Assembly (NCBI RefSeq): GCF_949987515.2
Contig: NC_082703.1
Location: forward strand, 8,208,680-8,272,679
Direction of reading: 5' to 3'
DNA: 64,000 nucleotides
Source of the DNA: Delphinus delphis
Taxonomy: Eukaryota; Chordata; Mammalia; Artiodactyla; Delphinidae
In this document: one piece after another, positions 36,308-47,814 of the stretch
Position numbering within the stretch: position 1 is the stretch's first letter
Layout: each line of letters opens with the position of its first letter
Position numbers and translations under genes: made by a program
The notes under the pieces: generated by a model
What the model was told of the DNA's origin: nothing
Seen by the model: only the letters and a program-made list of their open reading frames with translations
Databases searched by the model: none

Positions 36308-36620
36308 AATAATATTAGAAACAGAGTTACAGATATAGAAGACAAACTTACGGTTATCAGGGGATAAGGTGGGTGAGGGATAAATTGGGAGACTGGGATT
36401 GACATACCTACACTACTATTTATATATAAAATAGATAACTAATAAGGACCTGCTGTATAGCACAGGGAATGTTACTCAATACTCTGTAATGACCTATATG
36501 GGAAAAGAATCTAAAAAAGGGTGGATATATGTATATGTATAACTGATTCACTTTGCTGTACACCTGAAACTAACAACATTGTAAATCAACTATATCCAAT
36601 AAAAATTTAAAAATAAAAAA
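36308..36620 (+). mobile_element. LINE-1 3' end fragment
   Basis: gaaacagagttacagatata, aataaggacctgctgtatag, ttgctgtacacctgaaacta, A-rich tail. Right after it, ataaaagtgttt (36621-36632) repeats the bases at 35558-35569, left of the first SINE. The duplication therefore brackets the whole SINE, purine tract, SINE and L1 block. Confidence 0.9.
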
Positions 36621-36632
36621 ATAAAAGTGTTT

Positions 36633-37815
36633 AGAGAAAGGGAGAAACTGCGGTCCTTACTTGAGCAGGCCACACCAATTAAATTAGGTATTTCTAAGAA
36701 AGAAAAATGAGTGTCACCTGGGACGGCCAGGAAGGAAATCAGAGATTGGCTGGGTTAGTACAGATCCTCCCAGACTGTGAAAATGACTGACAGACGGAGG
36801 ATGTCAAGGACCTTCCAAAGAGAAATGGTTACGCGGACACAGAGATAGGACCGTAAATAATACGGCCAGAGAGTAGTGCTTGGAAAGAAAGCAAGCTGAG
36901 CGTGTGAAGCTGACCTAGAAGAACGTAGGAAAAAAAAGTTAAGAGGCGGCAAGACCAGTAACTACATTACCTTTGTCACCTCATTGTGTGTCTCTACCCT
37001 TGGCTTTGAAAAATGTAATTCTATCTTCCATGTTTCGCCCCCCCCCCCCACTCCAGGAATACAGAACGAGAAGAAAAAAGAAAATAAATACGAATCAGGA
37101 GCTTTAGATGGCTTCTTTTCTTCCTCGGTAAGGAACCAGAGCTTCTCAGATCAGGATGTGGTAAAAGTTGGTCCATTAATAAGATTTACTTAAGGACCAG
37201 TATTAATGATGAGGGTATTTGGGCTGTAGACATTCACTTTTTAAATAACTTATATTAACCTCATTTTCCCATCTCTCTTAAGATAGCAAATTTCTTTTTG
37301 CAGGAATGTTTTTAGAGAAGTAATTTACGGGCACTTAATTACTAGCATTTAAACAATTCAACATTCCCTTTTCTAAGAGTCCATTAGGTTTCTGTTACAA
37401 TATTATACATTCCAATCAAATGTCACTTTCTGTAAAGGTCTTCACTGTCAGTCTCCTCAAAGCAAAGTTTATCTGGACTATTAGACATTCGCTCTCTGCT
37501 TTGGCTGTACCAAATTAATTATTTATACCTGAGGTCCACCGCTTCAGAACTTGGGCATCTCAACATTTCTCCAGTGGATTATTAAGAGTCTGCTTTTTAA
37601 ATACAGTCCTCATTTCATAGTCTGTTTGCTTGAGGTTAAACATAATAGTCTAGTGACTCTTGTATGAAATAGTTCAATGTCATAAGATGCTCTCCTGGGT
37701 TTTATGGTGATGAACACATTTGAAACAAACGAACCTTTAAGAATACCCTCACAGGGAAGAAGGGGAAAAGGCTTCTGACTTGAAAACTCTCTGGCACCAG
37801 TCTCGCAGAATTATT
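36633..37815. other. Unique intronic DNA with a poly-C run
   Basis: A C-rich homopolymer lies at about 37039-37050. No exon or repeat was recognised. Confidence 0.5.
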
Positions 37816-37827
37816 AAAACAAGTCAG

Positions 37828-38124
37828 GGGGCTTCCCTGGTGGCGCAGTGGTTGAGAGTCCGCCTGCCGATGCAGGGGACACGGGTTCGGGTTCTGGTCT
37901 GGGAAGATCCCACATGCAGCGGAGCAACTAGGCCCGTGAGCCACAACTACTGAGCCTGCGCGTCTGGAGCCTGTGCTCCGTAACAAGAGAGGCCGCGACA
38001 GTGAGAGGCCCGTGCACTGCAATGAAGAGTGGCCCCACTTGCCGCAACTAGAGAAAGCCCTCACACAGAAACGAAGACCCAACACAGCCAAAAATAAATA
38101 AATTAATTAATAAGTTTATTAAAA
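37828..38124 (+). mobile_element. Long-form CHR SINE
   Basis: Intact A box tggcgcagtgg and long body, with tail aataaataaattaattaata. The exact 12-bp target duplication aaaacaagtcag lies at 37816-37827 and 38125-38136. Confidence 0.95.
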
Positions 38125-38136
38125 AAAACAAGTCAG

Positions 38137-39135
38137 AGATATAATGCAGATCCTACTGTTCATACATCAGGAATAATGAGAGATACGAAAGGGACCTTAG
38201 GGGGATTCTAGCCCCTCTCCTTATTTTATAGATTAAAAAAAAAACAGAGAGAGATCACAGCCCACAGACAGCCTTTAGCTTACAGTGACTCGCTTGGTTC
38301 CAATGGCCACTCTCAGATATTCGTCAAAGGCATCCTTGAAAGAGTAAGACAGGGCGCTAGCCCTGTCATGCTCAGGATTCTTGATTGCTAGCAACGAACT
38401 CTGCTCTGGCTTGTTTAGTCAGGAAAAGACTTTATTAAAGAAGATTAGCAGCGCCCGGAACCTCCAGGAGGGCCAAAAAGCCCAACCGGACTGCCAAGTA
38501 GCCAGGAACAACGACCAACCACATCGTAGGGAAAGGGACGGTCGCCTAGCAACACCCTCACAGTTCAAAAACCATGACGCTGACAGGGCTCGCAACCGTG
38601 AGACCTGGGAGAGAGAGATGGCAGTTCTTCTGGCTGCCCCTAGGAGCTGGGCATCTCCGCCACCACCATCCCTTCCAGAGAAGCATTTCCGTACAGGTAC
38701 CACCTCACATTGCTCGTTTCTCCAGCCCATCTTGGGTGAGAACACCTGATGAGTGGGCCGAACCACAAAGACGACTAGAAAATTCGTTTTTCAGCTTTTA
38801 CCTTAGGGAGGTAAGACTTAAAAAGAAATTGCCTAAACATCAGAAACTAGGACAAACGTCCACCAAGTCTACCAAGACTAACAGAGCTCCTTTAACAAAC
38901 TTTCATTTCCACGTGGGCATCCGGAAGGAGAATGATCATCTTCCCTTAAACTTCCCCCACCCCCAGTAATTTGGCTTCTAACACGTGTGTGATTCTGACA
39001 CACTTTATAAAACAGAAAATACATTTTTTCATTCCGCTCCTGGGACCTCCCCTTTTTACACAAGAATGCCAAAGCCCACTTGGTGGCCAGCAGAGAGAAG
39101 GGAACCTTCTCCAAGCTCACACTACATTGACTAAG
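38137..39135. other. Unique intronic DNA with possible old repeat relics
   Basis: 38175-38290 (gattctagcccctctcctta, then ttatagattaaa) loosely recalls MIR, and 38365-38460 (gattgctagcaacgaactct, then gactttattaaag) recalls an old MER-type repeat; both are uncertain. Frames on both strands at 38381-38969 overlap and show no family. Confidence 0.4.
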
Positions 39136-39147
39136 GCTCTTGACCTT

Positions 39148-39807
39148 TTTTTTAAATTACTTTTTTACACTGAAGTATAGTTGATTTACAATGTTGTTAA
39201 TTGCTGCTGTAGAGCAAAGTGATTCAGTTATACATATATACACATTCTTTTTTCGTATTCTTTTCCATCATGGTTTATCACAGGATATTGAATATAGTTC
39301 CCTGTGCTCTACAGTAGGACCTTGTAGTTTACCCATTCTCTATATAATAGTTTGCATCTGCTAACCCCAAACTCCCAATCCATTCCTCCCCCACCCCTCC
39401 CCCCTGGCAACCACAAGTCTGTTCTCCATGTTTGTGAGTCTGTTTCTGTTTCGTAGATAACTTCATTTGTGTCATCTTTTCGATTCCATATGTAAGTGAT
39501 ACCGTATGGAATTTGTCTTTCTCCATCTGACTTACTTCACTTAGTATGATAATCTCATGTTGCTGCAAATGGCATTATTTCATTCTTTTTTACGGCTGAG
39601 TAGTGTTCCATTGTATATATGTACCACAATTTCTTTATCCATTCACTATGGAAAATAGTATGGAGGTTCCTCAAAAAACTAAAAACAGAGTTGCCACATG
39701 ATCCAGCACTCTCACTCCTGGGTACATATCTGGAGAAAACTATAATGCAAGAAAATAACATGCACCCGTATATTCACAGCAGCACTATTCACAATAGCCA
39801 AGACATG
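39148..39807 (-). mobile_element. LINE-1 fragment with 5' inversion (twin priming)
   Basis: 39148-39645 is the L1 3' end on the minus strand, with its T-rich tail at the left. 39646-39807 is the adjoining upstream ORF2 segment in plus orientation (actatggaaaatagtatgg, then caatagccaagacatgg). Only about 30 bp of L1 is missing between the two parts. Target duplication: gctcttgacctt at 39136-39147 and gcccttgacctt at 39808-39819. Confidence 0.93.
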
Positions 39808-39819
39808 GCCCTTGACCTT

Positions 39820-40924
39820 CTTGACCTTTCTAATTCCAGCACCGTCTTGACTCCTTCAAGAGATAAAAACAAGAAGATTGCCCGGCATGCAGTGCCTCAA
39901 GGCTAGAATCTGTCAGTTGCTTGGCTTTGGGCTTTAATTCTCAGACACTGAATGATTTTGAGGAGGCTGTTTCCCTTGATGTGTGCAGAATTAGTCTTAG
40001 ATACTAAGCCTTTAGGGCAAGTTTTATTGTCCAAGGCAAACATAACCTGTTAAGATTTACAGACTTTATTAACAGCATAACCATTTTACAACCAACATCA
40101 GTAAATCAGGGTTTATTGAGAACTCTACAATTTTAATCTGTGGAAAAGCATTAAAATGTCGGATTTTCATTGGACATAATTTCTAACTTTTATGAAAGAT
40201 AGATTTTCCATTTAACTGGGGAGTATAAAAAAGTGCAGCGTGGGATAATGAATTGTTTTGAAAAGAGCAAATTGGTTTTAGCTAAACAATGGTGTCAAAC
40301 ACTAAAAAGCTTCCATCTTTAGTTAGAACTGCCCCAAGGTTAAGGTTAAAAGCAACTGTAGTGACGAATACGTTCGAATACATCTAGTGACAGGATGCGC
40401 TCACAGCATTTAGAAAAGCTTGAATTATCATCCGTTCACATTTCAGGTATTTTAGGAAAAGTGTACGACCAATTATTTCATCAAACCTGTGTCTATATGA
40501 GTCTGGTGAGAACCTCCGAGTTCCTATACCATTTTTCAAAAGTGTTTTAAGTATAACAATAATGCCATTCATAAGACTCTTTCATGGGATAAGCAAGGTG
40601 AAAAACATTGATAGTCACCAGCTTCTATAAATAACCTTTTATTTCCTCCACGCACAAGATTACAAGAGAGGAAAGCAGGAAACTTCACAGTGCCTTCAAC
40701 CTCTGATGAGCTTCAAAGGCAAGAACAAAGGGCACAGGCTGGGGAGCCCACGGTGACAAGGGATGGTCTTAGCAGCAACCTTCTTCATGGGGCTCAGAAT
40801 GTGTTAGAAATTGCAAGCATTTTCGGCTTTAATCTGAATCCCCAACCATACGGAGCCCTACATCTTCCTCTGAGAATCAAAGGCTCATGATGCTTTAGAA
40901 AAGGAGGAAGAAAAGAAGTCACAA
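39820..40924. other. Unique intronic DNA, no gene seen
   Basis: About 1.1 kb without recognised repeats or exons. The plus frame at 40690-40890 is short and unfamiliar. Confidence 0.5.
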
Positions 40925-41150
40925 TAATCTCTACTATTTATTTAGTATTAGAAACTGTGTTAGATGCTCTGCAAATTCTCGGGTTTCCTTCTTCTTTGAG
41001 CAATCCTACAGGAAAAGTACTTTTCCTATTTTCAGATGAGGACTCTGAGGTTCAGGGTGGCTAGTACTGCTGTAGGTCCTAGAAGTTAGGAAGTGCTAGT
41101 CAGTGTTGAACCCCAGTCCGTTCGACTCTGAAGTTCATACTTTCCCCCCG
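40925..41150 (+). mobile_element. MIR SINE
   Basis: ttagatgctctgcaaattct, ttttcagatgaggactctga, ggttcagggtggctagt, gaaccccagtccgttcgact. Confidence 0.8.
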
Positions 41151-41829
41151 CGATGCCCCACTAACAATCCTCAGTTCCCTTTCGACCATTTCCAGACGCC
41201 ATGGCTGTATCCCAGGAGAGAGAGCCCTGGGATACAGACATGAGTATGTGCTCATCAGAATATATCCGGGGCCCTTTACGACAAGGAGATCTGTCGGGGC
41301 CATGGCCAAATGTGGGGAAAACTGTAATGAGAGTAGAGATTACCCTTATCCTCTCCCCTTCATATGCCCCCTTTTCTTCCCCTCCAAGGCACCCTCTCTG
41401 GAACTGCAGACATTCAGTACTTCTCATTCGCTAAGACAGCATCCAACCCAGGTTCCTGGTCCTTGGGAGCACAGAGACTCCACAGCGGCCCTGCTCCAGG
41501 CTGCTTGTTTCCTCAGCTCCCAAAGCCTCTATTTTCTCTCAGTGTTCTGTTCTTAGTTTTATCACCAGATTACCTATTTCAAACAAAGAAACACAGCATT
41601 TATAGCAGATTTAGGATTAGCAAATTAGCTAGAAGAGATTTTAAACAAAAAACTCTATGTCTAAGGGTGGGTGGAATGTCAGGCAGCAGAACAAGCAGGT
41701 ATGCCATCACTGGCCTAGGGGCTCCCAAGCTTCATAAAGGCTTTGGGGGAAACCAACTAAACCCACCATCTCACTAAAAAGAAACATAAACTATCAAAGA
41801 AAAGAAAGATCTGAGCTTTAAGGTTCAAT
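41151..41829. other. Unique intronic DNA, no gene seen
   Basis: Overlapping frames in three phases at 41161-41777 (to 137 codons) show no family resemblance. Confidence 0.5.
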
Positions 41830-42005
41830 TGGCTTCTTGGTGATCTGGGAGCTTGGACAAGTTCTGTAAGATGGACGAAAAGTACCAATAGCTTTCTAGC
41901 ATCTCACAGCAGTCTTCTGCAAATTAAATGAAATAACATAGAGAAACTGCTAAACACAGTGCCTGGCCCACGGAGAGACTCCATAAATGGTAGCTCTTTC
42001 TGTTC
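41830..42005 (-). mobile_element. MIR SINE relic, minus strand
   Basis: ttggacaagttctgtaagat, aatgaaataacatagagaa, cagtgcctggcccacggaga: antisense MIR, diverged. Confidence 0.65.
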
Positions 42006-43076
42006 TTATACAAACTACCTTCTCTGGTCATATAGATGGAGTTAGTTAATTGCCAAGTAAGTTCTACCTTGCAGAGAGAAGGCAATCGTGTATGTCTTGT
42101 GAAAGTAAGACTTGCCCCCGAGGTTCCTTTCAATGTGCCAAGTAGGAGACCTCCACCTCCTATGCCACTGCAGGTACAGCTGGTACATCAGTAGCCCTGC
42201 CAGCCACAACTCCTTCTACTGATGACCCCTTGGGTCCCACAGGAGGTGGGCAGGAAGGGAACCAGTGGTGCAGTGGAGATGGTGGAACACCGTCTGCTCA
42301 GGGAAGATAACTCTGACTGATGCTATTTCACAGTGACAATTTCACAACTAATCAATTTCCAAGCACAGTTCCCAGTTTCCGCCATTCCGAAGAGTCATTA
42401 CTGTAGGTTCCTCACACGACTATGAGGTCAGTAAGCACAAAAACACTCTTTGAGACCTGAAGACCCCACGACAGGCACTGGCAGACATCTCCACCCTGCG
42501 AGACCCCGACCGTGGAAGGTATGAACATTTTCACCTTCCTTCCCTCTCTGTGTCTGTCTCTCTCACAGCTTTCTTCTCTGGGTCTGCCTTCCCTTCAACA
42601 AAAACACGGATGTTGGTGGTAATAACTAGTGTGTAAGCTATTGCTGAAACTAAAACAGCTGTAAATACTGGTGCACAGATATAGGTAGTATCCAACTCAC
42701 AAATAAGTGAAATTTCAAAGTAACTCAAGTGTTTGGAACCCAGCTGCTTTCCCGCCTTAAGATAATGCTATAAAAAGCTTGTTAGGGGCCCACGATAGCC
42801 ATTAATCCACAGTGTAGCTGAAACACTCTCTATTTTCATCTATAATACAAAATGTAGAAAACAAAGCTTTCTCCTCCACCTCCCACCTCAGCTCAGAATT
42901 TCTGTTTTAAACCATCCTCCAGCCACAGCTGCTCCTTGAAATGGCCCTCTATCGACTTTCAGCCAGCCTGGCTCTGAAATTTATTTCTAATGACATCTAC
43001 ATGCCTAAAAATAAGAGTGATGTGATGTCAAAAGGGGAATGGGGAGCGGACTGAGTTCAAGAGTGGCCCCCTTCCA
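42006..43076. other. Unique intronic DNA, no gene seen
   Basis: No repeat or exon was recognised in about 1.1 kb. Confidence 0.5.
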
Positions 43077-43335
43077 AATTTCATGTCCACACGTACACTG
43101 TGCACGTGACCTTACTCGGAAAAGGGTGTACTGTGACCCAGAACATTAACACGAGGCCTTACTGGGCTGAGGTCGGCCCTAATCCAATAATTCATGTCCT
43201 TATAAGAAGAGGAAAATTCAGACACATGGAGATACAGAGACAAGAATACCATGTGAACTGTCTGTAGTAATGTGTCTACTATCGGAAGCTTTTCACATCC
43301 TGATCTGCTCCCGTGGTTACAGCTGAAAAGCAGAT
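43077..43335. mobile_element. Ancient interspersed repeat, family not named
   Basis: cgtgaccttactcggaaaag, ggtcggccctaatccaataa, gtccttataagaagaggaa and tggagatacagagacaagaa follow a widely dispersed mammalian repeat with the phrases gtgaccttatttggaaatag and gtccttataagaagagg. Confidence 0.5.
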
Positions 43336-43919
43336 GAGAAGCAAATAAAGACGGAAAATGAATTGAGCCAACAGGCACGACTCATTTGCCTTCAAGAACA
43401 GGGTGCTGGGGCAAGAAACCTTCAGAGGGATGTCCAAAGAGCTGCGTCAGCTTCAACCCAAGTTCAGCTTTTCCCAGGTAGGTGAACAGCTAGGAAGGCT
43501 GCTTACTTCCTAGAGGCTAACCCCTTTCCACACAGGGCTCCTCCCTCCCGACCATGGCCCCAGAGAGCCTCAGAGTCCTTAGAATTCCTAAATCCTTGCA
43601 GCCTCTGGGAAGATGCTTCAATGTGCGTGTGTGGGTGTGCATGCCTGTGTACACACTCCTGCACGCATGTACACACCAAGTTTTATTTTCCCCTTTGGCT
43701 ATTATTCTATATACTTTTCCAGACTGCACATTCTCTACCCTTCTCTCCTTTGTTCTTTGTTTCTACTTATGTCTTCAAAGACCGAGTGAAGAAGGTCTTA
43801 CCCATTTTCTAGTACCAGAATAGGAGAAAAACAAGAGTCTAGTGGATTTCACAGTTTAGTCTGGGGCTAGTCCTGGTACAAGCGCAAATATTCAGGAATA
43901 AAGGCAGGAAACAATTTTT
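43336..43919. other. Unique intronic DNA
   Basis: The frames at 43517-43823 on both strands overlap. Nothing was recognised. Confidence 0.5.
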
Positions 43920-44390
43920 CATTCATATTCAACAGATATTTATTGAACACCTGGATGTGAAAAGCACTGTTTTATGTTCTGGGGATACAGCAATAAAAAA
44001 TGAACAAAATTCCCCGCATGGAGCATAAGTTCTAATAGACGGAAAATAAGCCAAATGAATACAGTATGTTTGTGCTAAGAGCTGAGTTAATATAAAGCAG
44101 AGAAAGGGGCTTGAAAGTACACACATAGGATAGGGAAGTGACATTTTCATCAGAGTGCCCTGAGCAGGCCTCACTGAGCAGGTGATACCTAAGCAAGCCC
44201 TGAAGGAAGGGATGAATCGATATAATAACTGGGGAAGAGTGTTCTAGCAGAGGGGCCAGCATGTGCAAAGGCCCTGGGGCAGTTGCATGGCTGGTGCAGC
44301 TGAGGAAGAGTGAGGAGGCCAGTGTGGCTATAGCAGGGTCAGAAGCGAAGGAGCAGAAGATGAGGTCAGAGGCAAAAGCAGGCTAGGTTA
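43920..44390. mobile_element. Ancient repeat (LINE-like), family not certain
   Basis: aacagatatttattgaacac, gttctggggatacagcaata, gcaggcctcactgagcaggt, gccctgaaggaagggatga, catgtgcaaaggccctgggg, aggaggccagtgtggctat: a familiar old mammalian interspersed repeat. I cannot place it firmly in L2 or another family. Confidence 0.6.
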
Positions 44391-44886
44391 TGCTGGACCA
44401 CATAAGTTGCCAAAATAAAATAGACTCTTACTCTGAGTGCTCTGGGGATCTTTTGGAAGACCGAACAGTTATCACTTAAACAGGTGCAAGACCTTTGGTG
44501 GGGCTTGGGTCTGAGCATCAGTTTTCTTGCCTCTAAAGTGCAAAGGCTGTGCCAGGGCAATATCTAAGTTCTCCTCCAGTTGTAAAAATTAATTTCTAGA
44601 CATCTAGAGAATGTTCGGTTCCCACAGGACAGCTAATAAAAACCATGACCTTCCTTCCGTCTTCACTCCTCTCTGATGCTGGCAAAGTTGACAGAGTGAC
44701 CCAGCCCAGGCCTGGAAGGAAGCCTGGTTATGAGAGATGGTGGTGACTACAGCAAACTGCTGGTACCCAAGTCAGACTCCCAGGAGCACATGGGGCATCC
44801 TCAACGAGATTGACATTCACCTGGGCACTAACGCCCTGCTGCCTGTCCCCCTGCTCAGGAATCCAGGGCACACTCTCCATACAGAA
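44391..44886. other. Unique intronic DNA
   Basis: GC content rises slightly at 44690-44880. The opposed frames 44728-44937 (-) and 44737-45033 (+) overlap and both run into the mariner end, so neither is accepted. Confidence 0.5.
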
Positions 44887-44916
44887 GAACCCAAACGAAC
44901 TTTTTGGCCAACCCAA
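44887..44916. mobile_element. Single mariner-type terminal inverted repeat
   Basis: The reverse complement begins ttgggttggccaaaaagttc, the well-known end of ruminant and cetacean mariner elements. TA follows at 44917-44918, as expected for a TA target. No partner repeat was seen nearby on either side. Confidence 0.75.
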
Positions 44917-44918
44917 TA

Positions 44919-46027
44919 CAAATCTAAAAATAAGCATTTTCCTTTCTCATCATTTCACATCAGGCATGGAATGTTCACTTTAATTTTCAAGTCCGTTTAC
45001 TTCATTTCAGGGAAGCATTTGAGTTTTGAATAGTGTCCACCCTGCAGGCTTCCTGTCTAGATTGGCAAGTGTGTATGTTTTCTCATTCCCTTTGATACTT
45101 TCCACTCCTTTGTCCTTCCAAATGCACAATCCCATAGCAATGTTTGCTAAAAGGCGAGGCAAAGGATCCTTTTGTGTTGTTTTTTGTTTTTTAAATATCT
45201 CTACTTCTCAGTGACTAAACGACGGCTCTTCGGCCAGTTTCCTAGCTTCCCAGAGAGAAGCCACAGCTGGCCTATGGACTGCTTGACTCAGACCTACATT
45301 TATAAACACAGGATTCTACCAAGCATTCTTTATACTTCTGAGTACCCCCGCACAATACTGCCTTAATAACCATATTACTAATCCATGAGAACCTCTTTTA
45401 ATAGTGACTGAAAGGACACCATCTCTACTACCACAATGTGTTATGACTAATAATTATATTCTAACCCTATGATAGAAGTTTCTAGAAAACAAGGAGCAAA
45501 AACCACAGTGACTCTGGATTCCTGCTGCCTCACTGTGAACAACGGATAACTGATCAGAGACCTGTGGCTTCAACACTTCTCGTATCCCTCATGCCAGCGC
45601 AGCACCTAAAACACAACAAACACTCCTGGAACGTTTGTCCCGTAAGCAAATAAAGGATGAGTAAGTGCAGACACCCATGAAACGTGGCACTAGGGCCTGA
45701 CCTCCTTCTCTCTGCACTTTTTCACATGAATTTGCCTATTAGATTGATCCAGAAGCCAAGGTCAGATGGAGGACACAGAAGATGCTGCCTGTCCCACTGA
45801 GGTCCCGAAAAGCAAAGGCACGGAACACATCCTACCCGGGCTGCCTAGCAAGAGCCTGTGCCGACAAGAAATTAGAGGAGACACAATTGCCTCTTCCAAC
45901 TTATTTCCGACAGTCTCTTCACCATCTTTAGCAGCTGGGGCCAGGCAGCAACAAGGCCATACCCAGGCTGGCTTTCATCACCTGTAGCACACAGGACTCG
46001 GGCCCTCCCTCTCGGGAACAGGCCTGG
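44919..46027. other. Unique intronic DNA before the exon's donor side
   Basis: Around 45560-45665 there is a weak L2-like ending (gcagcacctaaaacacaaca, then agcaaataaaggatgagtaa). Otherwise nothing was recognised. Confidence 0.5.
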
Positions 46028-46033
46028 TCTTAC
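46028..46033 (-). other. UNC5D: Splice donor of the netrin-receptor exon
   Basis: On the minus strand the exon ends GCCGAG and the intron begins gtaagac, an excellent match to the donor consensus. Confidence 0.85.
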
Positions 46034-46137
46034 CTCGGCAGCAGGAACTCCCTCAGGCGGGCGGCAGTGCAGCACGATCATGCCTTCGATGGGAACCTCC
46101 CTTCCCTGCGGGTCTTGCTCGAAGTTTTTCCGTAAAT
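46034..46137 (-). CDS. UNC5D: Internal exon of netrin receptor UNC5D (part of Ig domain 2)
   Basis: The exon is 104 nt: two bases finishing a split codon (probably Tyr), then 34 codons from [10 protein letters not shown] to EGVPAAE, ending on a codon boundary. The translation passes [20 protein letters not shown]. From memory this equals vertebrate UNC5D and differs from UNC5C, which has the KTFEQEPLGKEV type. UNC5 proteins are single-pass neuronal receptors for netrins (UNC5D also binds FLRT proteins), guiding axon repulsion and cell migration. This segment opens the second immunoglobulin domain, and the Cys in VLHCRPP is its first disulfide cysteine. The acceptor (tttcacgttctttgcag) and donor (gtaagac) are both strong. 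No stops or frameshifts, so the exon looks functional. The exon number (likely 4) is inference. Confidence 0.9.
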
Positions 46138-46158
46138 CTGCAAAGAACGTGAAAGATG
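46138..46158 (-). other. UNC5D: Splice acceptor and pyrimidine tract of the exon
   Basis: On the minus strand the intron ends catctttcacgttctttgcag, a pyrimidine-rich tract with the AG at the exon border. Confidence 0.85.
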
Positions 46159-46699
46159 TGACACTTTGCTCTGGGGCCAGTAGGATCCACATTTGCTCCA
46201 GAGATTATAAAATAGTGAGCTGAACGTCACAACCTAGATACACACACAAGTCACTGGTTTCAGGGGTTCCTAAATATTCACAAGCATCTTTGTTAAGAAA
46301 GAAATCTTAACAAAACTGTCCCTAATGTTCTATACTGAGGCGAAGGATAAAAGATTTACTGGGGGAGCAGGAAAAGGAAAAACCTCATTATTTCATGAGT
46401 CTTTGCCAGCATTACCTACTTAGTATCTGATACATCACTTGGCCTAATAACTTGCCATCCACAGCTATTATGCAGTTGAGATGCACGTGATTTTTTTTTT
46501 TTTATTAACTAAAGAATGCATTATTAACCTGTAACCTCTGCCATTCCCTTAACCCTCTAGGGAGCTCTAGAAGATGGTAATAGAGTGAGATTACCTATTA
46601 GTCTTTTATTTGTAACCAGGGAGAAGAGGCAACGTTCAACCACAACAAAATCTATAACCTATCCAACCAAACATATAAGTAAAAAACACAACACCCTCC
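46159..46699. other. Unique intronic DNA next to the exon
   Basis: A T run of 14 lies near 46491-46504. No repeat or other exon was recognised. Confidence 0.5.
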
Positions 46700-46905
46700 A
46701 GTCCAACGGCAATGCTGGGTATCCATGCAGTGCGTTTCATGGAAGGCTCCAGGCTCTTTGCAAACAAGCTGCACCATTAACCTTTTACACACGGAAGGGT
46801 GACACTTGGAGAGGTTAATTGGCTTGCCAGTGGTCACGGAGAGTATTAGTGCCAGTGATGGGGAAAAATTCACCAAGTGTCTGGACATCAGTACCTGACT
46901 GCTCA
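46700..46905 (+). mobile_element. MIR SINE relic
   Basis: ccaggctctttgcaaacaag, cacacggaagggtgacactt, gagaggttaattggcttgcc, agtggtcacggagagtatta. Confidence 0.68.
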
Positions 46906-47814
46906 CCAGCAAAGCTTTCTCCGGGAAAAGGATACAGGGCCAGTTCGAAAGAGAGAAAGAGCATCATTGGCACAGCTTTCCACTTAAGCATATGCTTCAT
47001 TAGCAAGAGTGGGAGTTGGCCTTTGCTTCTTTTTGAGGTGCCATAACAACACTTCTATAATTTTACAGCACGAGCTTAATTCCCACTGGCACTTGAAGGC
47101 CTGGGCTGGTGGAGCGAAGACAGTTTTACAAGTCTTTCGAAGATTTCCCCCTCCCTCCCGGACAACGTATTTTTCTTCAATCGAGGATCTCAAATTACAG
47201 GCTGCGGATTTATTGATTTAATTTTCTTTAGTGCTTACAATAACGTGAAATATGTCCTCTGGAAAGAGCACAGCTTCAGACTCAGTTACATCTTTATAAA
47301 TTGTATAAATACATTAAACTTGCTTTTAGCAAGTCAAAAACACGCCATGATTAAAAAGAACAGCGATCCATGTATTCACTTCCTTCAGAATTTTACTATT
47401 AATGTTTTCCCTCCCAGAGGCAACTGACGTCTTCTGTCAGTACTGCTGTCTATTCGGAGATCTTCGGGAGTATCCTGGAAGCAAAGGATCTTACAAGGAC
47501 TCACACTGTAGGCAGGCGGCAGGATCTATTTTCCCATTTCTCTGCTGTCCCCCAAATTGGAAAGCCAAGCTTCCTTCTACTGGAGATCTGTAAACTGCCA
47601 CAGCCTTTACGATTCAGAATTTCTGACTCTCAAGTGTGAGGAAGTTCACAAGACTGATGACAAAATTACAAGTGATGAAAATGTGAATAACCCCCAGAAT
47701 GAAAAATCTCACATTTCCTGCAAAACGTGAACACAAATTCTCCTTTGCTCTCCCCCAAGGGATCCTTGAGTCAGAAATCCCCTTTCTGTATGACCAATAT
47801 AGTCTTCAGGACTA
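46906..47814. other. Unique intronic DNA
   Basis: About 0.9 kb without recognised repeats. Frames at 46984-47221 on both strands overlap and are spurious. Confidence 0.5.

Larger units (their letters stand above)
1..46033 (-). other. UNC5D: Intron of the netrin-receptor (UNC5D-like) gene, downstream of the exon at 46034-46137
   Basis: On the minus strand this is everything 3' of the donor site at 46033. No further exon was recognised: the next expected segment, the second half of Ig domain 2, was not seen among the minus-strand reading frames. The stretch is filled with transposable elements and unique non-coding DNA. The intron assignment is inference from the single exon; the intron must continue beyond position 1. 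Confidence 0.72.

Noticed and set aside
35730..36312. 175-189-codon frames, REGERE-rich on plus and SLSPSLPL-rich on minus
   Set aside because: They come from the GA tract and antisense SINE; low complexity, no gene.
44728..45033. Opposed frames of 69 and 98 codons considered as a UNC5D or other exon
   Set aside because: No match to UNC5 sequence, no good splice borders, and the frames run into a mariner end.
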